Part shown: piece by piece, positions 25,088-38,480 of the stretch
Layout: every line of letters starts with the position of its first letter
Position numbering within the stretch: the stretch's first letter is position 1
Assembly: GCA_037975125.1 (NCBI GenBank)
Contig: CM075857.1
Span: forward strand, 46,815,172-46,879,171
Reading direction: 5' to 3'
DNA length: 64,000 nt
Source of the DNA: Latrodectus hesperus
Taxonomy: Eukaryota; Arthropoda; Arachnida; Araneae; Theridiidae
Position numbers and translations under genes: made by a program
The notes under the pieces: model-generated
The model's input: only the letters and a program-made list of their open reading frames with translations
Database searches by the model: none
Told to the model about the DNA's origin: nothing

Positions 25088-26351
25088 CGACGGTCACTCT
25101 GAAATTTTTGAGATACAACTAGGTTTTTAAAGTTATACTTACAAAATTTAAGGTGTGTTCAAAGTAGTCTCCTCCAGCATCAATGCACTTTTGTAGACGA
25201 ATTTTCCACAGATTAAATGCCTCAAGCCATTCACTTCTTCGAAGAAATGAAAAAAATGCATTTATAGCCACATCAATCTCTTCTTCTGAATGAAAACGAC
25301 GTCCACGTAAATTCATTTTTAGATTAAAGAATAACCAAAAGTCGCACATAGCTAGATCAGGTGAATACGGCGGATGTTCGATCACTTTAATTTGTTTTTG
25401 TTTAAGAAACTCAACTGTTAATCCGGCTGTATGTGAAGATGCATTGTCATGGTGTAGCATTAGTCCCCTACCATTCAATTCTTGTAAAATTTCTGAAAGA
25501 CATTTAATGGTATACCAGATTGCTGTTACTGTCTTCTGTCCTTCCAACTTGATGGCTTTGACTAATCTCGTACTTCTGAAGAAAACGGCATACATCGCGT
25601 TTTTCAGTGCGCGTTGTTTTTTCACCATTGTCGGCGTGGGATCATCTTCAAAGACCCATACTTTGCTTTCTTGACGTGTTGGAACGTCAAAAAACGGAAT
25701 GTACGTTTCATCACCTGTTACAATTTTAGAAATGATGCGGTGGCCACCATCATTCAGCATATTAAGAGTTTCTTTACTGATTCTGACACGCTCCTCTTTT
25801 TGATGCTCAGTTAGATTATGGGGAACCCAACAGCAAACTACTTTTTTCATATGAAATTCTTCATGAATGATTTTGTGTATGGCTGCGGATCCAATGTTAA
25901 GTTCCTTCTGTATCATTTGATAGGTACAGCGATTATCATCCATTAACATTTTTCGTATGGCAGACACATTATCCGGGATTACTGCTGACGGCGGCCTTCC
26001 TGTGTGTTCTTCATCCTGAAGAAAATTGTGACCTCTTCTAAATTCTCTAAACCATCTGAATACAGTGGCACGAGCTGGAGATTCATCACCAAATGCTAAT
26101 TGCAACCGTTGAAAGCATTCATCTTGATTTAATCCTGCTTTGAAATCGTAGAAAATCATAGCGCGAAAATGTTCTCGTGTCAACTCCATTTTCTCTTCTG
26201 TTTAAAATTTATTCCACACTAAACAAGTTGAAGTAAGTCAGTAAAAAATTGTCTTCTGTGTTAAAATACTTTGTACTTAAAAATTAAACCGTTATTTTTA
26301 TTTTGTAAATTCTCGTCTGCGCGTATCTCAAAAATTTCAGAGTTACCCTCG
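25088..26351 (-). mobile_element. Complete mariner DNA transposon
   Basis: The 1264-bp element has 29-bp terminal inverted repeats (25088-25116 and 26323-26351) differing at only two positions. It is flanked by TA on both sides (25086-25087 and 26352-26353). It encloses one intact transposase gene. Size, repeats and TA target all fit the mariner family. The right end abuts a microsatellite. Confidence 0.95.
25119..26189 (-). CDS. Mariner transposase (SETMAR-like), DD34D, intact
   Basis: The 356-residue protein cuts and pastes the surrounding element. The N-terminal paired helix-turn-helix DNA-binding region is about residues 5-115. The mariner linker motif appears as WVPHNL (121-126). The catalytic triad is Asp160 (VTGDET), Asp248 (LHHDNASSH) and Asp283 (YSPDLAMCDFWLF). 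There are 34 residues between the second and third Asp, the DD34D spacing of mariner proper. There are no internal stops. The length slightly exceeds the typical 345 or so. Such genes are often labelled SETMAR in arthropod annotations, but there is no SET domain here. Confidence 0.95.
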   Translation of the reverse strand: MELTREHFRAMIFYDFKAGLNQDECFQRLQLAFGDESPARATVFRWFREFRRGHNFLQDEEHTGRPPSAVIPDNVSAIRKMLMDDNRCTYQMIQKELNIGSAAIHKIIHEEFHMKKVVCCWVPHNLTEHQKEERVRISKETLNMLNDGGHRIISKIVTGDETYIPFFDVPTRQESKVWVFEDDPTPTMVKKQRALKNAMYAVFFRSTRLVKAIKLEGQKTVTAIWYTIKCLSEILQELNGRGLMLHHDNASSHTAGLTVEFLKQKQIKVIEHPPYSPDLAMCDFWLFFNLKMNLRGRRFHSEEEIDVAINAFFSFLRRSEWLEAFNLWKIRLQKCIDAGGDYFEHTLNFVSITLKT

Positions 26352-26379
26352 TATATATACATCTATACACATATATATT

Positions 26380-27727
<1,348 letters not shown>

Positions 27728-27740
27728 ACTTCACATCATT

Positions 27741-28556
27741 TCTTCTTCTTAGAATTGGGTTTGCATGTCATTGGGCACCTCTACTTTTATCAGCATTTTG
27801 TACCATTAACTCCAAACCCAATGTTTCCTAGTTCCAGTTGCTCGGGTCACCCACTTTATTATTAAAGTCCGATAACCCTTTAATGGAGTCTAGGTGTAAC
27901 TCTCTAGTATGGATGATGCCTAAAGAAGTTAATCTAGGGAGGGCAAGAGCCTCGCATTCATAAATGATGTGCTCTGCCGTTTCCTCTTGCGTATGACATT
28001 TCCAGCAGATAGGGTCTTGCTGAAACAGTCTCATCTGGTCAGAAAGTCAGTCATGCTAGGGATAGCTTCCTGACTTTCACCAGAAGAATATGGTTTGGAG
28101 GTCATTTCTACCTCAAGTGAAGGTTTCATTACTGCCCCTTTACAAGATTGCTTCTGAGTTCCCTTGTCTTTTTCAGCAAGGTCTAGTACAGAGGCATCAC
28201 CTGCAAATGCCGAAAGGATTGTTATATCTTGTGTCTTTTCAGCCACAAGATAACAATTAATAAACTCAGGTAATATAAGTCCACCCAACATTGCCTGAGT
28301 TACTATGCAAGGCAAATTACTCTAGAAGTTTGCCAGGCAACTAGAGGCTCCGTTAAGACACCAATACCGCGGTGCCAATTAGCCCTAGGCACGGATCGCA
28401 TAACACCAGGGTTTACGGGAGCTGGTTCGCGGCCTCTGATTCTATATTCAAGGCTATCCTGTCATTCCTACAGGACATTCGGCGATCCACCACCTGCCGA
28501 CGCGCCTGGTGGCTGCTCAAGCCCCAGGAAGGTACACGTACCCCCTGCTTCCAGGT
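27741..28556 (-). mobile_element. Short LINE-derived retroposon, copy 1
   Basis: This 816-bp unit is flanked by a perfect 13-bp duplication, ACTTCACATCATT (27728-27740 and 28557-28569). It ends in a short GAA-type tail in its own sense. It shares both ends with the inverted copy at 62882-63705, so it is a defined unit rather than a random truncation. The 3' half encodes the C-terminal zinc-finger part of a LINE reverse transcriptase. The 5' half is GC-rich and noncoding in sense. Confidence 0.88.
27828..28034 (-). pseudogene. LINE ORF2 C-terminal zinc-finger fragment
   Basis: The 68-codon frame contains CWKCHTQEETAEHIIYEC, a Cys-x2-Cys-x8-His-x4-Cys finger of the kind found at the C-terminus of non-LTR reverse transcriptases of the R1/I/Jockey group. 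It then runs EALALPRL to the stop. No polymerase or endonuclease domain is present, so it is a fragment. Confidence 0.75.
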
Positions 28557-28569
28557 ACTTCACATCATT

Positions 28570-29295
28570 ACTTTTGATGGCAAGAGAAAATGATTGTCTT
28601 TTTGTATACAAGACGTACAAAATCTGATTCGATAAACAGATATTTAAACATCGGATTTAAACACAGAAAATAAAACCACAATAGTTAAAAACTACTTTCT
28701 GAATGTTTCAAACTATAATGTTCATCCAGGATATTACTTTTATCTAAATTGATCAAAAGTAACTCCAGGCTTCTAATGAAAAACAAAATGAATATCTATA
28801 TACACAAACGATTGACATTATAAAAAAAAATTTCGTATGCAATTTTAGAATCAGTTATCAATCTAATCTACTGCATTTAATTTAACATTAAGTTTATAAA
28901 TAATAGTAGAATAATATTTTCAAGAAATATATATTGAAAGATTGAAGTTTATACATATTAGTTTTATATTTTTCGAGGAATATATATGTGAAAGACAGCA
29001 TATCTAAACGATTTATTTGTCCAAAAATTTAATATATACACACTCAAATAATAAACATTACGAGTAACAACTGCAATGAACACAACTTGAAACCTCTCCA
29101 ATAATTACAAATGGCTGTCATATTTTTTTCCAAATGTTTTGAGAAATTTCTATTATCATAAATAAAAGTAGAAATCATTAAAATATATCTTTATAAATAT
29201 ATTATGTGGTTTATAGTTAAAAAACTTTAAAATTTTTAAGAAAATTCAAAATTTTCCACAATTTTTTGAAAATTTCGGAATTTTCAAAATTTTTG
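28570..29295. other. AT-rich noncoding stretch
   Basis: Nothing recognised. Confidence 0.5.
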
Positions 29296-29357
29296 TGGGA
29301 AAAAACCAGGTTTATTCCCGGGAATAAACCGTGTTTTTTCCCATCCTTGCAACACTA
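29296..29357. mobile_element. Orphan hAT-like terminus with a long palindrome
   Basis: Positions 29296-29343 form a 48-nt palindrome (arms TGGGAAAAAAC and GTTTTTTCCCA outside, TTTATTCCC and GGGAATAAA inside) with two mismatched positions per arm. It is followed by ccatccttgcaacacta, which reads TAGTGTTGCAAGG on the other strand, a hAT-style end. No partner terminus or target duplication was found. Confidence 0.45.
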
Positions 29358-32300
29358 TAGATAAGTAGACAACTTTATTGGAGGAACATGCATATTTTCC
29401 TTCAGTTGATATTGAACCTGCTGAGCTTTTGTGCCTGGTATAAAATCCATTATTTCTTTTGTTACAGAGAAATGGCTTTCTTTACTTAGCAATCACAGCC
29501 TATTGCATCTCATATAACTTTAAATTGAATATATAAATACGAAATCAAATATAGCAAAAATATTTCATGTATTTCTTTCCTGCAGAACTGTTATTTTTGT
29601 AATATGAAAGACATTTCATGTTAATCATCGTTTATAATCAATGTTTCGTCAAACAATGTCAATGACATGACCAATGCGTCATTATAAAATATAATTGTTG
29701 TTGGTAACATAAATATTTTCGCATTTTATTTGTCATTTCTGTAGATGAAAGTGTGTATCAACTAAAGAATATCTACTTTCCATAACCTTAGGAATTTTTC
29801 CAATTTAAAATATTCTCCAAATGGCATTTAAAACAAAGAAATCTGTAAATTATTTTTGATTTCGAAATATTTAGTCAATAAACTACTGGATGAAAATTTA
29901 ATCAAGTAGTGTAAAAATATTTAAATTAACATAAAACAATTCCTAATATACAGCTGGGTTTAAAATGAATAAAGGCAAACTAAAAATTTCTTTTTTTATT
30001 TAATTTATGTTGAGAAAAATGTTTTTTGTCATTTTGCAAGCTCTCAAAATTTTGTTAAACTTTGGAGATTAGTGTATACGTTGTGAAAAAAATTTTGGAA
30101 GTGGAAAGTTCTATTAAAAAATTTAGAATTTGTTGATTAGCTACCTTGAACAAGGATATAACTTTGATAACCAAACAAAAGGGGGAAAATTTACAATCAA
30201 TAAAAGAGCTCGCAATATATATAATTCCTTTTTGTTAAATGACTGACTTAAAAACTATTGAATTTCTATTTGTTCTTTTCAAAGTGAAGTGTTATTAATC
30301 ATTAGCGAGATGACAATAAGCAAAATGATGTTAAAGTCACATTAATAATAATGATAATCACATTAATCATAATAATGAGATTTCAGTTATTCTATTAAAT
30401 ATTTAGTTATTCATTCATTAATTAAAAAATTAATCTTATTAATTGATTTTCTTAACGTTAAATGTTTTTTGATTTGTTAGTACTTCAATTCATACGCATT
30501 TTATATAATTGATGGTTCTTCTGATTTGGATTTTATAAAACTCTTGTATCATATCTTAAAATGAATTTTCATTTACATCAAATTCACATAGATGGAATGT
30601 TTTGCATAATACCGATAACTTTGTCTTAATTGTCCATATTTTGACTAATTTGATAACTTATCATAGTTTTTACATGCATATGCTTTATTAAATAGAACTT
30701 TATGTGTTTATTGGTAAACAGAAAATAACAATACATATGTATTGTTATTTTCTATTACACATTTATATAGAAGAAAGGGTATTTTGTCTCGTTAGGTATC
30801 ATAAATATTAGATATGTTCCTATAGTTTGAAGTCTGTTAATCAGAAAAATATGACTTTAAAATATACTTACATTATTTGTAATGAAATAAGACTCAGCAC
30901 AATTTCGACCAGTAGATGTCGATATGAGATCATCATTAGAAAAGTAGACTTTTACTCATATACAGTAGAAATCAACTTTTAATTCAATTTAGATCCATGG
31001 CAGCTTAAAAATACACCATTTATACTTCGATTATACGTCTATGTGACGTTGACTAATTCTACAGAACTAATTTCTTTGGAAATCCACTAGCTTCACAAGA
31101 GTAAAATATTTTCTACTTTGCGCTTTTCTGCAGTTCATAACTCGTATGCTGTAAGATGCCAAACCTGTTTCTATTTTGTAGGGGCCCCAAGCCTCTACAA
31201 AGGACTTTAACGAAATTCAGAAGTGATATATTGAAGTGCATGAAGTTAAATAATGGGGAAAAGATTTATTATCAAAGCTTTTGTTCCCTACTCTCTTTTT
31301 TGATAGTTTAGCTGACTCCTGGAGAGAGCTGTTTGATAAGCAATAAATTTTTGAAGCTCTTATGCGACATGGCCCTGTTGGACTTAATGTAGGTTTCTCT
31401 GATCTAAGGGAATGAGTAAGACAGCAACTAGATGTTACTATTCAGCTTGAATAATGAAACTAATAAAATTTTTAGAGACAGCGTACTTTTGCTTTTCTTC
31501 CTTACAATTTATTAATGATTTACTTACTAGCTTCGTACCAAAATAACAGCTAATGTTAGCATTCTGGTTTTTGATTTAACAACTCGTGGAGTAGATTTCT
31601 GTTTAGGTGCGGATATTAGTAGTGATTAAGAATTTACTCTAAATTGAGGATCCTGGTCGATTTTAGTTTTCATGCCCAAAGTTCAACAAACAAGCCAAAT
31701 CAAGCAGTTTCGAATTCAATATCACATGTTTTTTGTCAGTGTTCCACTAAAACACGATGGATGATTAGGATTTATCAATATATTAAAGCTATCATTATAT
31801 GAATTCTATTGAAATAAAAAGAAAATTTGAGGCAAGAAATGAACAAAATATCCGGGGAAAAACATAAAGAGTACATTGCGATAAAATATTCCAGACAAAT
31901 TATTACTCTGATGAATGAGCAAAGTACTCAAATATAATTACAAAAATTAACTAAGATTTAAATATTTTTAGAAAACATCAGAATCTATGTGTTGTTTATC
32001 ATTTATTAAGTGTACTGTTTTTAGCCACTAAAACAATGTTCCATTGCTAATCTTATATCATGATAACATAACGAAATATCATTTATCGATTGATACTGAT
32101 TTTTAATATGTTTTACGCAAATCAAGGAATTTTTTCATGATAATTAACAAATTAACAAAGCGTACGAAGTTAGTCCAAACAAATATTTTTAAAAAATTAT
32201 AGTTTGTAAAATTATTGAAATAAATCAGTGACGAAGATAAATGTTCCAGTGAAACAAACAGAAAAATTCCAAGTTTATATCAGTTACAAATGTCTAAGAA

Positions 32301-32781
32301 GCGGATTCTACAATGACGCATTCAATGAAAATTCAATGCCAAACCAACCAAATTAATTTTGGGTAAATTTCTACCTTATGCCCAGCGTGACTTGGCCAGT
32401 GAACTCTCCTATTTTTGTGAAGTTCAGGCTGTTATTTTCTGCTTTTATTCTTTTTATTTATGAATGCAACATTTAGAGTTTTAATGAACTTATTTCTGTA
32501 TTCCCCAAGCTGTGCTCTAATATTCAAAATTAAGAGGATTTGCATATTTTGTCGAATTTCTTGAAAAGAATGAATGAAATGTGAAGCCACTACTTTGAGA
32601 CACAGATGCAAATGATGTACGAGGAATACGTAAGCGTACATGTATGTAATTGAGGAGCCTGTAGAGAAACATGTTTTATAAGCCCACGATACAGAACACG
32701 CTTTTCATTCGCTAGAACACCTCATCGAATTTCTTGGTATTTTTTGCAGCAATCGATTAAATTCAAATTATAATAGTAACA
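29358..32781. other. AT-rich noncoding stretch with unidentified less AT-rich patches
   Basis: No intact gene. A patch at about 31150-31450 reads as a broken coding-like frame (for example FEALMRHGPVGLNVGFSDL) interrupted by stops. I could not identify its family. Confidence 0.4.
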
Positions 32782-33649
32782 ATGAATAATCACCAACGTT
32801 TAGGTGATGGAATGAAGTGGCTTATTGTGGGGAGGCTCGAAACAGGCCAGCTTCAAGTTCAGATTTTTAGGGAGTTCAATTTAACGTCAGCGTCGTGTGC
32901 AACTTATCAAGTAACAAAAAATAGTTCCAGTAGATCGGATCTATTGAGAGAAAGCTTGGGAAAGGTTGTCCAAGAGCCACGGCTGTCAGAGATTATCCTC
33001 ATTTGTCCATTCTAGCGAGGCATAGCAGGGATACTACAGCTTCTCATCTCTCTTATGGCTTGTATTCGACCACAGGAACATGAGTTTCAAGGGTGACTGT
33101 TTCCAAAAGACTTCATGAGAGAAGGTTGTTTGCACGAAGACCAGAGATTTGCGTCACGCTCGCAGGAAACTCCGTTTAGCATAGTGCAAAGAGCCTGGAG
33201 TGCCGTTCTCTTCATTGATGAGTTCAGTCTCTAATTACATATTTCCACCGTACATTCATATGGAGAGAACCAGTGACCTGCCTTCCAATATCCACTAAAT
33301 CAACCATAATGGTGGTGGAGTTTGAATGGTATGGACAATCATCATGTTAAATGGTCGCACACTCCTCCATGTCTTTGACAGAGGCTGTGAGGTGTAGGAA
33401 TGAAGTCTTGGAGTTCTATGTTCACATTTTCAAGGGCGGAGTTGGCGCTGAATTCATTTTAATGGACATTAACGTAAAGCTACATAGAGCTTTTCTGGTC
33501 GAAGAATTTCTAGAAAATGAGGATGTTCTCTGGATGGATTGGCTAAGCACATCTCCTAATTTCAGCCTTATAAAGCCTGTTTGGGAGGCTCTGGAGAGGG
33601 CAATTGCAACTCGCAACCCCGTCCGAGAGCCATCCAAGGTTTGAAAACG
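32782..33649 (+). pseudogene. Decayed Tc1-like transposase
   Basis: The N-terminal part (32782-33015, starting MNNHQRLGDGMKWLIVGRLE) and the C-terminal part (33351-33644) match, in order, a widespread arthropod Tc1 transposase. The middle is broken by stops and frame changes. At the second catalytic position the sequence is ILMDINVKLHRA, where the active family has an Asp just before the Asn. At the third, the expected PIE reads LIK. It is inactive. No terminal repeats were identified. Confidence 0.85.
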
Positions 33650-34807
33650 GCATTGTTGAACTAGTGGAACCACAGGTAATCATAAATTGCTTTATTTCAG
33701 GTTTGAAATCATGTTGCGATGAAATCACGTTTTAAGATGGGACCATACCCCCAATTAACCATTTTCTTGTTCTATTCTGCAACCGCTATTTCATGCTTTC
33801 TGAATCCAGTGAGCATTATACATGATCATGTGAGTGTTTTATAGCTGTTGCGTGGTTATTTGTATTGTAATGTATCAATGCATGTTTTTATATCAAATTT
33901 TATTAAAATCAATCCAGAAGTTCTGGAGATAATTGACCACATCTGAAAATTCTCTTGATTTTGAAAATCAGATGCATAAGGCGATTCTACGTGTTAAAAA
34001 ATGCATACTTTCATTATCATGAACGAAACAATTTCGATAGTTTAGAATAATAATTGGTAAAAATTTATAGAATAAGCTATATTAATTTTTATTTTTCTAT
34101 TTAAAATTCAAAGTTTAATATTATTACTAAGTTGTAAACATTACAAAAATAAAGATAATTTTAAAAATCGATAAAAAAATCGTAAAGACAAGATTCCTAT
34201 TCATAAGAATCTATAAATTCAGCCTCATTGAAAAATTGTTAAAAATTATTTAATGACTGAGAAAACAATTGAGAAGAAATAAAATAAGGAAAAAGTGATT
34301 AAAAAGGCGGGAATATAGTAAAAATGAAATATTCTAAACTTATTAGTTTCTTACTAAGTTATATTCATCCATCATTTTTGATTTTACAAAAAATATATTT
34401 AAGACTTCTGCACAAGTGTAGATGTGTAAGTATATAAATGTATGAAAAGTCTGGAAATATGTTTCTGCAATTTTTACTTGTCAATGCACATAAAAAAATT
34501 TAGTCAATGCACATAAAATTAATCAATGCACATAAAATGTAATATACTAAATGTGATTACTTCCCATCACTGTAGGTGCTGAAAGCGCCCTCCACCCACT
34601 TCACCATGTATGTAAGCACGCTTAAAAAATGTGTATGTGAAAAAATGTGTGGCTCGCGAGCCACATGTGACTCTTTGAAGGATTATTTGTAGCTTTCAAG
34701 AGAAAATCAGGTTTTACAATTAAGATATGTCAACGCTGATTACTACATTCTGAAAATTTGTACCAGAATCGAAGTATTCTGAATCAAAAAAGGCTATACT
34801 TTTCGAA
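33650..34807. other. Noncoding stretch
   Basis: No gene. It contains the palindrome at 34648-34665, listed separately. Confidence 0.5.
34648..34665. repeat. 18-bp perfect palindrome
   Basis: TGTGGCTCGCGAGCCACA is its own complement, followed by tgtgactctttg. Sequences of the type GGCTCGCGAGCC-x-CTCTTTG are, from memory, typical of subterminal regions of some hAT elements, so this may be an old element end. Confidence 0.5.
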
Positions 34808-35217
34808 CTATTTCAATATCTGGAACAACGTACTTTGAAAAATGGCTCGGACTGTCAAGGAGTTTGGCCACGGCTGGAATATATTCTTGTCGATCAGTTC
34901 TTGTGTTTTGATGCTATGAATGACCTCCTGGATCTTGATCTTGAATTGTTCACTTGTGTGGGGATTTGTTTCGCATACTTCTCTCTTTAACAATCCACAC
35001 AAGTAAAAGTGACAAGTGGACAGGTCAAGAGACAGAAGGGACCATAAGCCTTTGCTGATCTTCTTCTCAGGGGTAAGCATCCCATGTACATGGAACAATC
35101 ATGTTCTGATCTGTGGCTTGTTGGACTGCCCTGCTGAATATAACAAAACTGAAGATTCTTTTCTCCAAAGTTTGAATTAAACTCCTCTAGGCTTCCAAAA
35201 TCGAATTTACAATTCAT
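34808..35217 (-). pseudogene. Decayed mariner/IS630-like transposase fragment
   Basis: Two overlapping minus frames carry the C-terminal half of an arthropod mariner-like transposase. One contains LQFCYIQQGSPTSH, where the family has QQD at the catalytic position. The other contains LSLDLSTCHFYLCGLLKREV and TNPHTSEQFK, where the family has CDFYLWG. Both catalytic Asp are replaced (Gly and His) and the frame is shifted between the parts, so it is dead. Confidence 0.75.
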
Positions 35218-37969
35218 ATCGTCTCAAAGAATATGGCTCCCCTCACACAGAGATTTTGTTGCAAAAACGTAATATGCAAATGTAAACAAATAATTATAAA
35301 AAGTGCAATGCTCTTTAATATTACGAAGGGGCGATTTTACATGCCACACTTTGAATTTTCATAAATGCCTAGGAAAACAAAAAAAAGCTTTGCCTCTTTT
35401 GAAATACACTATCCCTATTAATGATAAAATTGCAATGGAATTTACTGTCATTCTAGCAATATGTTAAATAAGTTATACACAGCTTAAATTTTAATTAATA
35501 CGGGAAAAATTCATTGAACATATTCTATATTGAATTTAAATATTCTACAATTTGTTTTAAAAGTTTTTTCTAACTATAAGCGTTTTTATTAAATATTAAG
35601 CGATTAATTTTTATACTTTACAATTTGTTTCGTATTTCCGAATTGATTTGTTATAATAGGGTTTTCAATATTAAAACTATTTTTATGCATCTTAAGTTAG
35701 AATTTTTCATCCATAAAACTATGAATTTCGTAAATAATGGAGGTACTCATCCCCTTTAATGACAAAAAAAAATCATTAAACGTTTACAAATGTCTAGATT
35801 CAATTTATAAATATAGTTATCACACTTGCATTAAAGTTAAAATAATATTTAATAAAAATTTGTGTTTATAATATTAATAAAAGATAATATCCATTTTTAT
35901 ATTTTCTTACATGCTGTTTTTAGAATATTAAATCAGGCATCTATTTATTTTAATAAAATTCTTTATTAAAAGGAAAATTCTCATACACTAATAAAATAAT
36001 TTAAATAACTTTTGAATTTTGATAAAATTTTATTTGTTAGAAGATAAAAGCTTATGCCAATAAGATATAGTTCCCTTATATGTCAACAGATGGCGATAAA
36101 ATGCAACTATTTTCCTACATGAGCTGTTCCCATTTTGTATTATTCGATTCTAAAAAATATTCCCAGTGAAATGCACAATTTCGTAATCAACAAATTTAAT
36201 TAGGGTGTTTTTTTCATTGCTACATGCATTAAAATATTCGAATTAAGAAGAAAATGTGTAGGTAGTATAAAGTGTTAATAATGTTAATTCGCTTAGTCCG
36301 TTTTTTTTAATAAAATTATATTTGAAAATTTCTTAATATACTTATGGTCTTCAAAACGATGATTTTTTATCGAATTTTATTAAATTAAATTTTAAAAGGG
36401 TTTTTACTGATCACAATAGAATCTATTGAATACGTTAATATAAAGTTTAAATTTCAAGTTTGAGATTGTATATAAAAGTAACATAATCAAAACTACACAT
36501 TGATATATTAGATAAAAATACTAATATTGTATTCTCAAAACATAAACATAATGTTGCCACTAAAACATGCATAAATATTTTAAATCCTGCAATATCTAAA
36601 CAATATCTCGAGGGCTAATCATAAATACATGTATATGTAAGTAAACATTTCTGTCAAGTTTTCTAAATAAAAATAGTTCCTTTTTTAAAAATTTTAGAAA
36701 ATTATTTTTCATATTCATGAGCTAAATAAATGTAAATATTTCTACTTATAAATTTTTGGAACGCCCAGAAGAATTAACTCAAATAAATTAAAAAATAAAA
36801 AGCATATCTTGAATAATAATTTTTATTTAATGCCTTGAATAATATTGTTTACATATTGAGAACATAATGTTTTATTCAAAAAAAATTGTGTATTTAAAAC
36901 AATAATTCTTGACATTATTGAATCACTTCAAAATGTGGAAAAAGAATCAATAGCGCAAATTATTATCTAAGTTAATTTTCTCAGAAAATATAATATATAG
37001 AAAAAATTTACTCGGCTAATCCCAGAACAAATTTTACAAATGGAGTTTTTGTATCGCTATGGCGACCGACAAACCGTTTTAGAGCACTTGTCTCGTTCAA
37101 GCGAATATTAATTATAGCACAAAAGGGAAACAAATACTTTGTTGTCGCGTGACAACTTCTATGTTTTCCTTTAATTTTCATTTTAAAATTGATCCAATTT
37201 TTTGAATAAAAGCTATTTAAAATCTGTTGAAATGACTGTAAAACAAATAAGTGAATTAATGATTTTTGAGTGAATATTTTTTACAATCTATAAAAATTTA
37301 TTATTTTCCTTCTTGTATTTTTACTTAAAAAGGCGAAATACGCAATTCATGTTAAAAATGTATTGCTGTTAGGATGCAAGATAACCCCCAAATTAAATGA
37401 CAAAATTGTTCCAAATCAACAAGTGGACTAAATTTAGAATTTCAGTTCAATCAACAAATCTTCCAAACTATTAATTTATATGTTAAAATAATGTGCAGCC
37501 ATATAGTGGCTCTCAAATGTATTTCTATATTTATGAATAACAATAGAATTAGTGAAATTAATATTTCATAAATAATATTTACTAATTGTTGTTAGCTATA
37601 TTATACCAGATGTTTTACAGATTAAGTGTAAATTTTATTTTTAGAGAAACTGTTAAAGAAAAATAGGAAAAAATTATTCTACTTGAAGACATTGTAGTCT
37701 TAAGAATTATGTCATCAATATAATATTGTAACATTTAAATCAATCAATATTTAAAAAAACTATTCTGTAACATTTACAATAGTTTTTAGAAAATAGTTAG
37801 GTATGCTAATTGCTTTTTTTTTTTCAGAATGAATGTTCCTTCAGTTTTCAGCAAATTACTTTTTAAATTTTTTTAAAAATTTCCTACTTTAGATTTCTAA
37901 TTTCTAGTTTTCTCCAAATGGGTTTTATTCTATTTAAATCTAGTGATTAAGATGATGCTTTCAAAACAT
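35218..37969. other. AT-rich noncoding stretch
   Basis: No ORF over 60 codons and no recognised repeat. Confidence 0.55.
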
Positions 37970-38480
37970 AGGGTCTGTAATGGAGGCACGTTATCTAGGA
38001 GTCTAGATTACGAATAGTAAAGTAGGTTCGTTACTTTGATAAAAAAGTTATTTCCAATACCTAATTCAGAGATGATAACTTTTAAAAGTCAGTTAAAATA
38101 TTTAAATGAAGAACGAAATTTATTATCTGATCAATAAATACCAAATTACCTAGTCCTGACCGAGACATCTTACCCCACATTATGACATCTCAACCACCAC
38201 ATGGTTTTCTGTTCCAATTTTAGATTAAATTTCCCGCTTTTCCTCATTCATGCAATTATTCTTACATCTGAACCAAAAAAATTGTTTAATTTAGTTACTT
38301 TATTAAATCAAAATGATTTCTATGTAATTGGAGCTTATTTAACACTGATTTTGCTGAAGAAAGCCCATGTTTTCTAGGTTTTGTGGTTAAATCTTTTTCG
38401 AGTAGAACGCATGTAATTTTGCAAACATGAGTATTCGGCGAACAGTTTTGGGTGATATTGAAGTAGAAATTTTTCCACTA
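37970..38480 (-). pseudogene. Decayed Tc1-like transposase fragment
   Basis: On the minus strand, Tc1 family motifs appear in the right order across frames and stops. They are SPKTVRRIL near 38460, KPCGG followed by VIMWGKMSRSGLG near 38160-38220, then NLVFIDQIINFVLHLNIL near 38080-38140. The spacing between the first two is close to that of intact Tc1 transposases. The region holding the second catalytic Asp seems lost. There is no open frame over 60 codons. Confidence 0.7.

Noticed and set aside
28380..28593. 73-codon frame in the 5' module of the retroposon, also in copy 2 on the opposite strand
   Set aside because: It is antisense to the element and conserved only because the DNA is repeated. 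A GGTTCG box resembling a pol III B box there is also on the antisense strand.
31150..31450. Coding-like patch with interrupted frames
   Set aside because: Stops break every frame and no protein family could be recognised, so it is mentioned only in the noncoding stretch entry.
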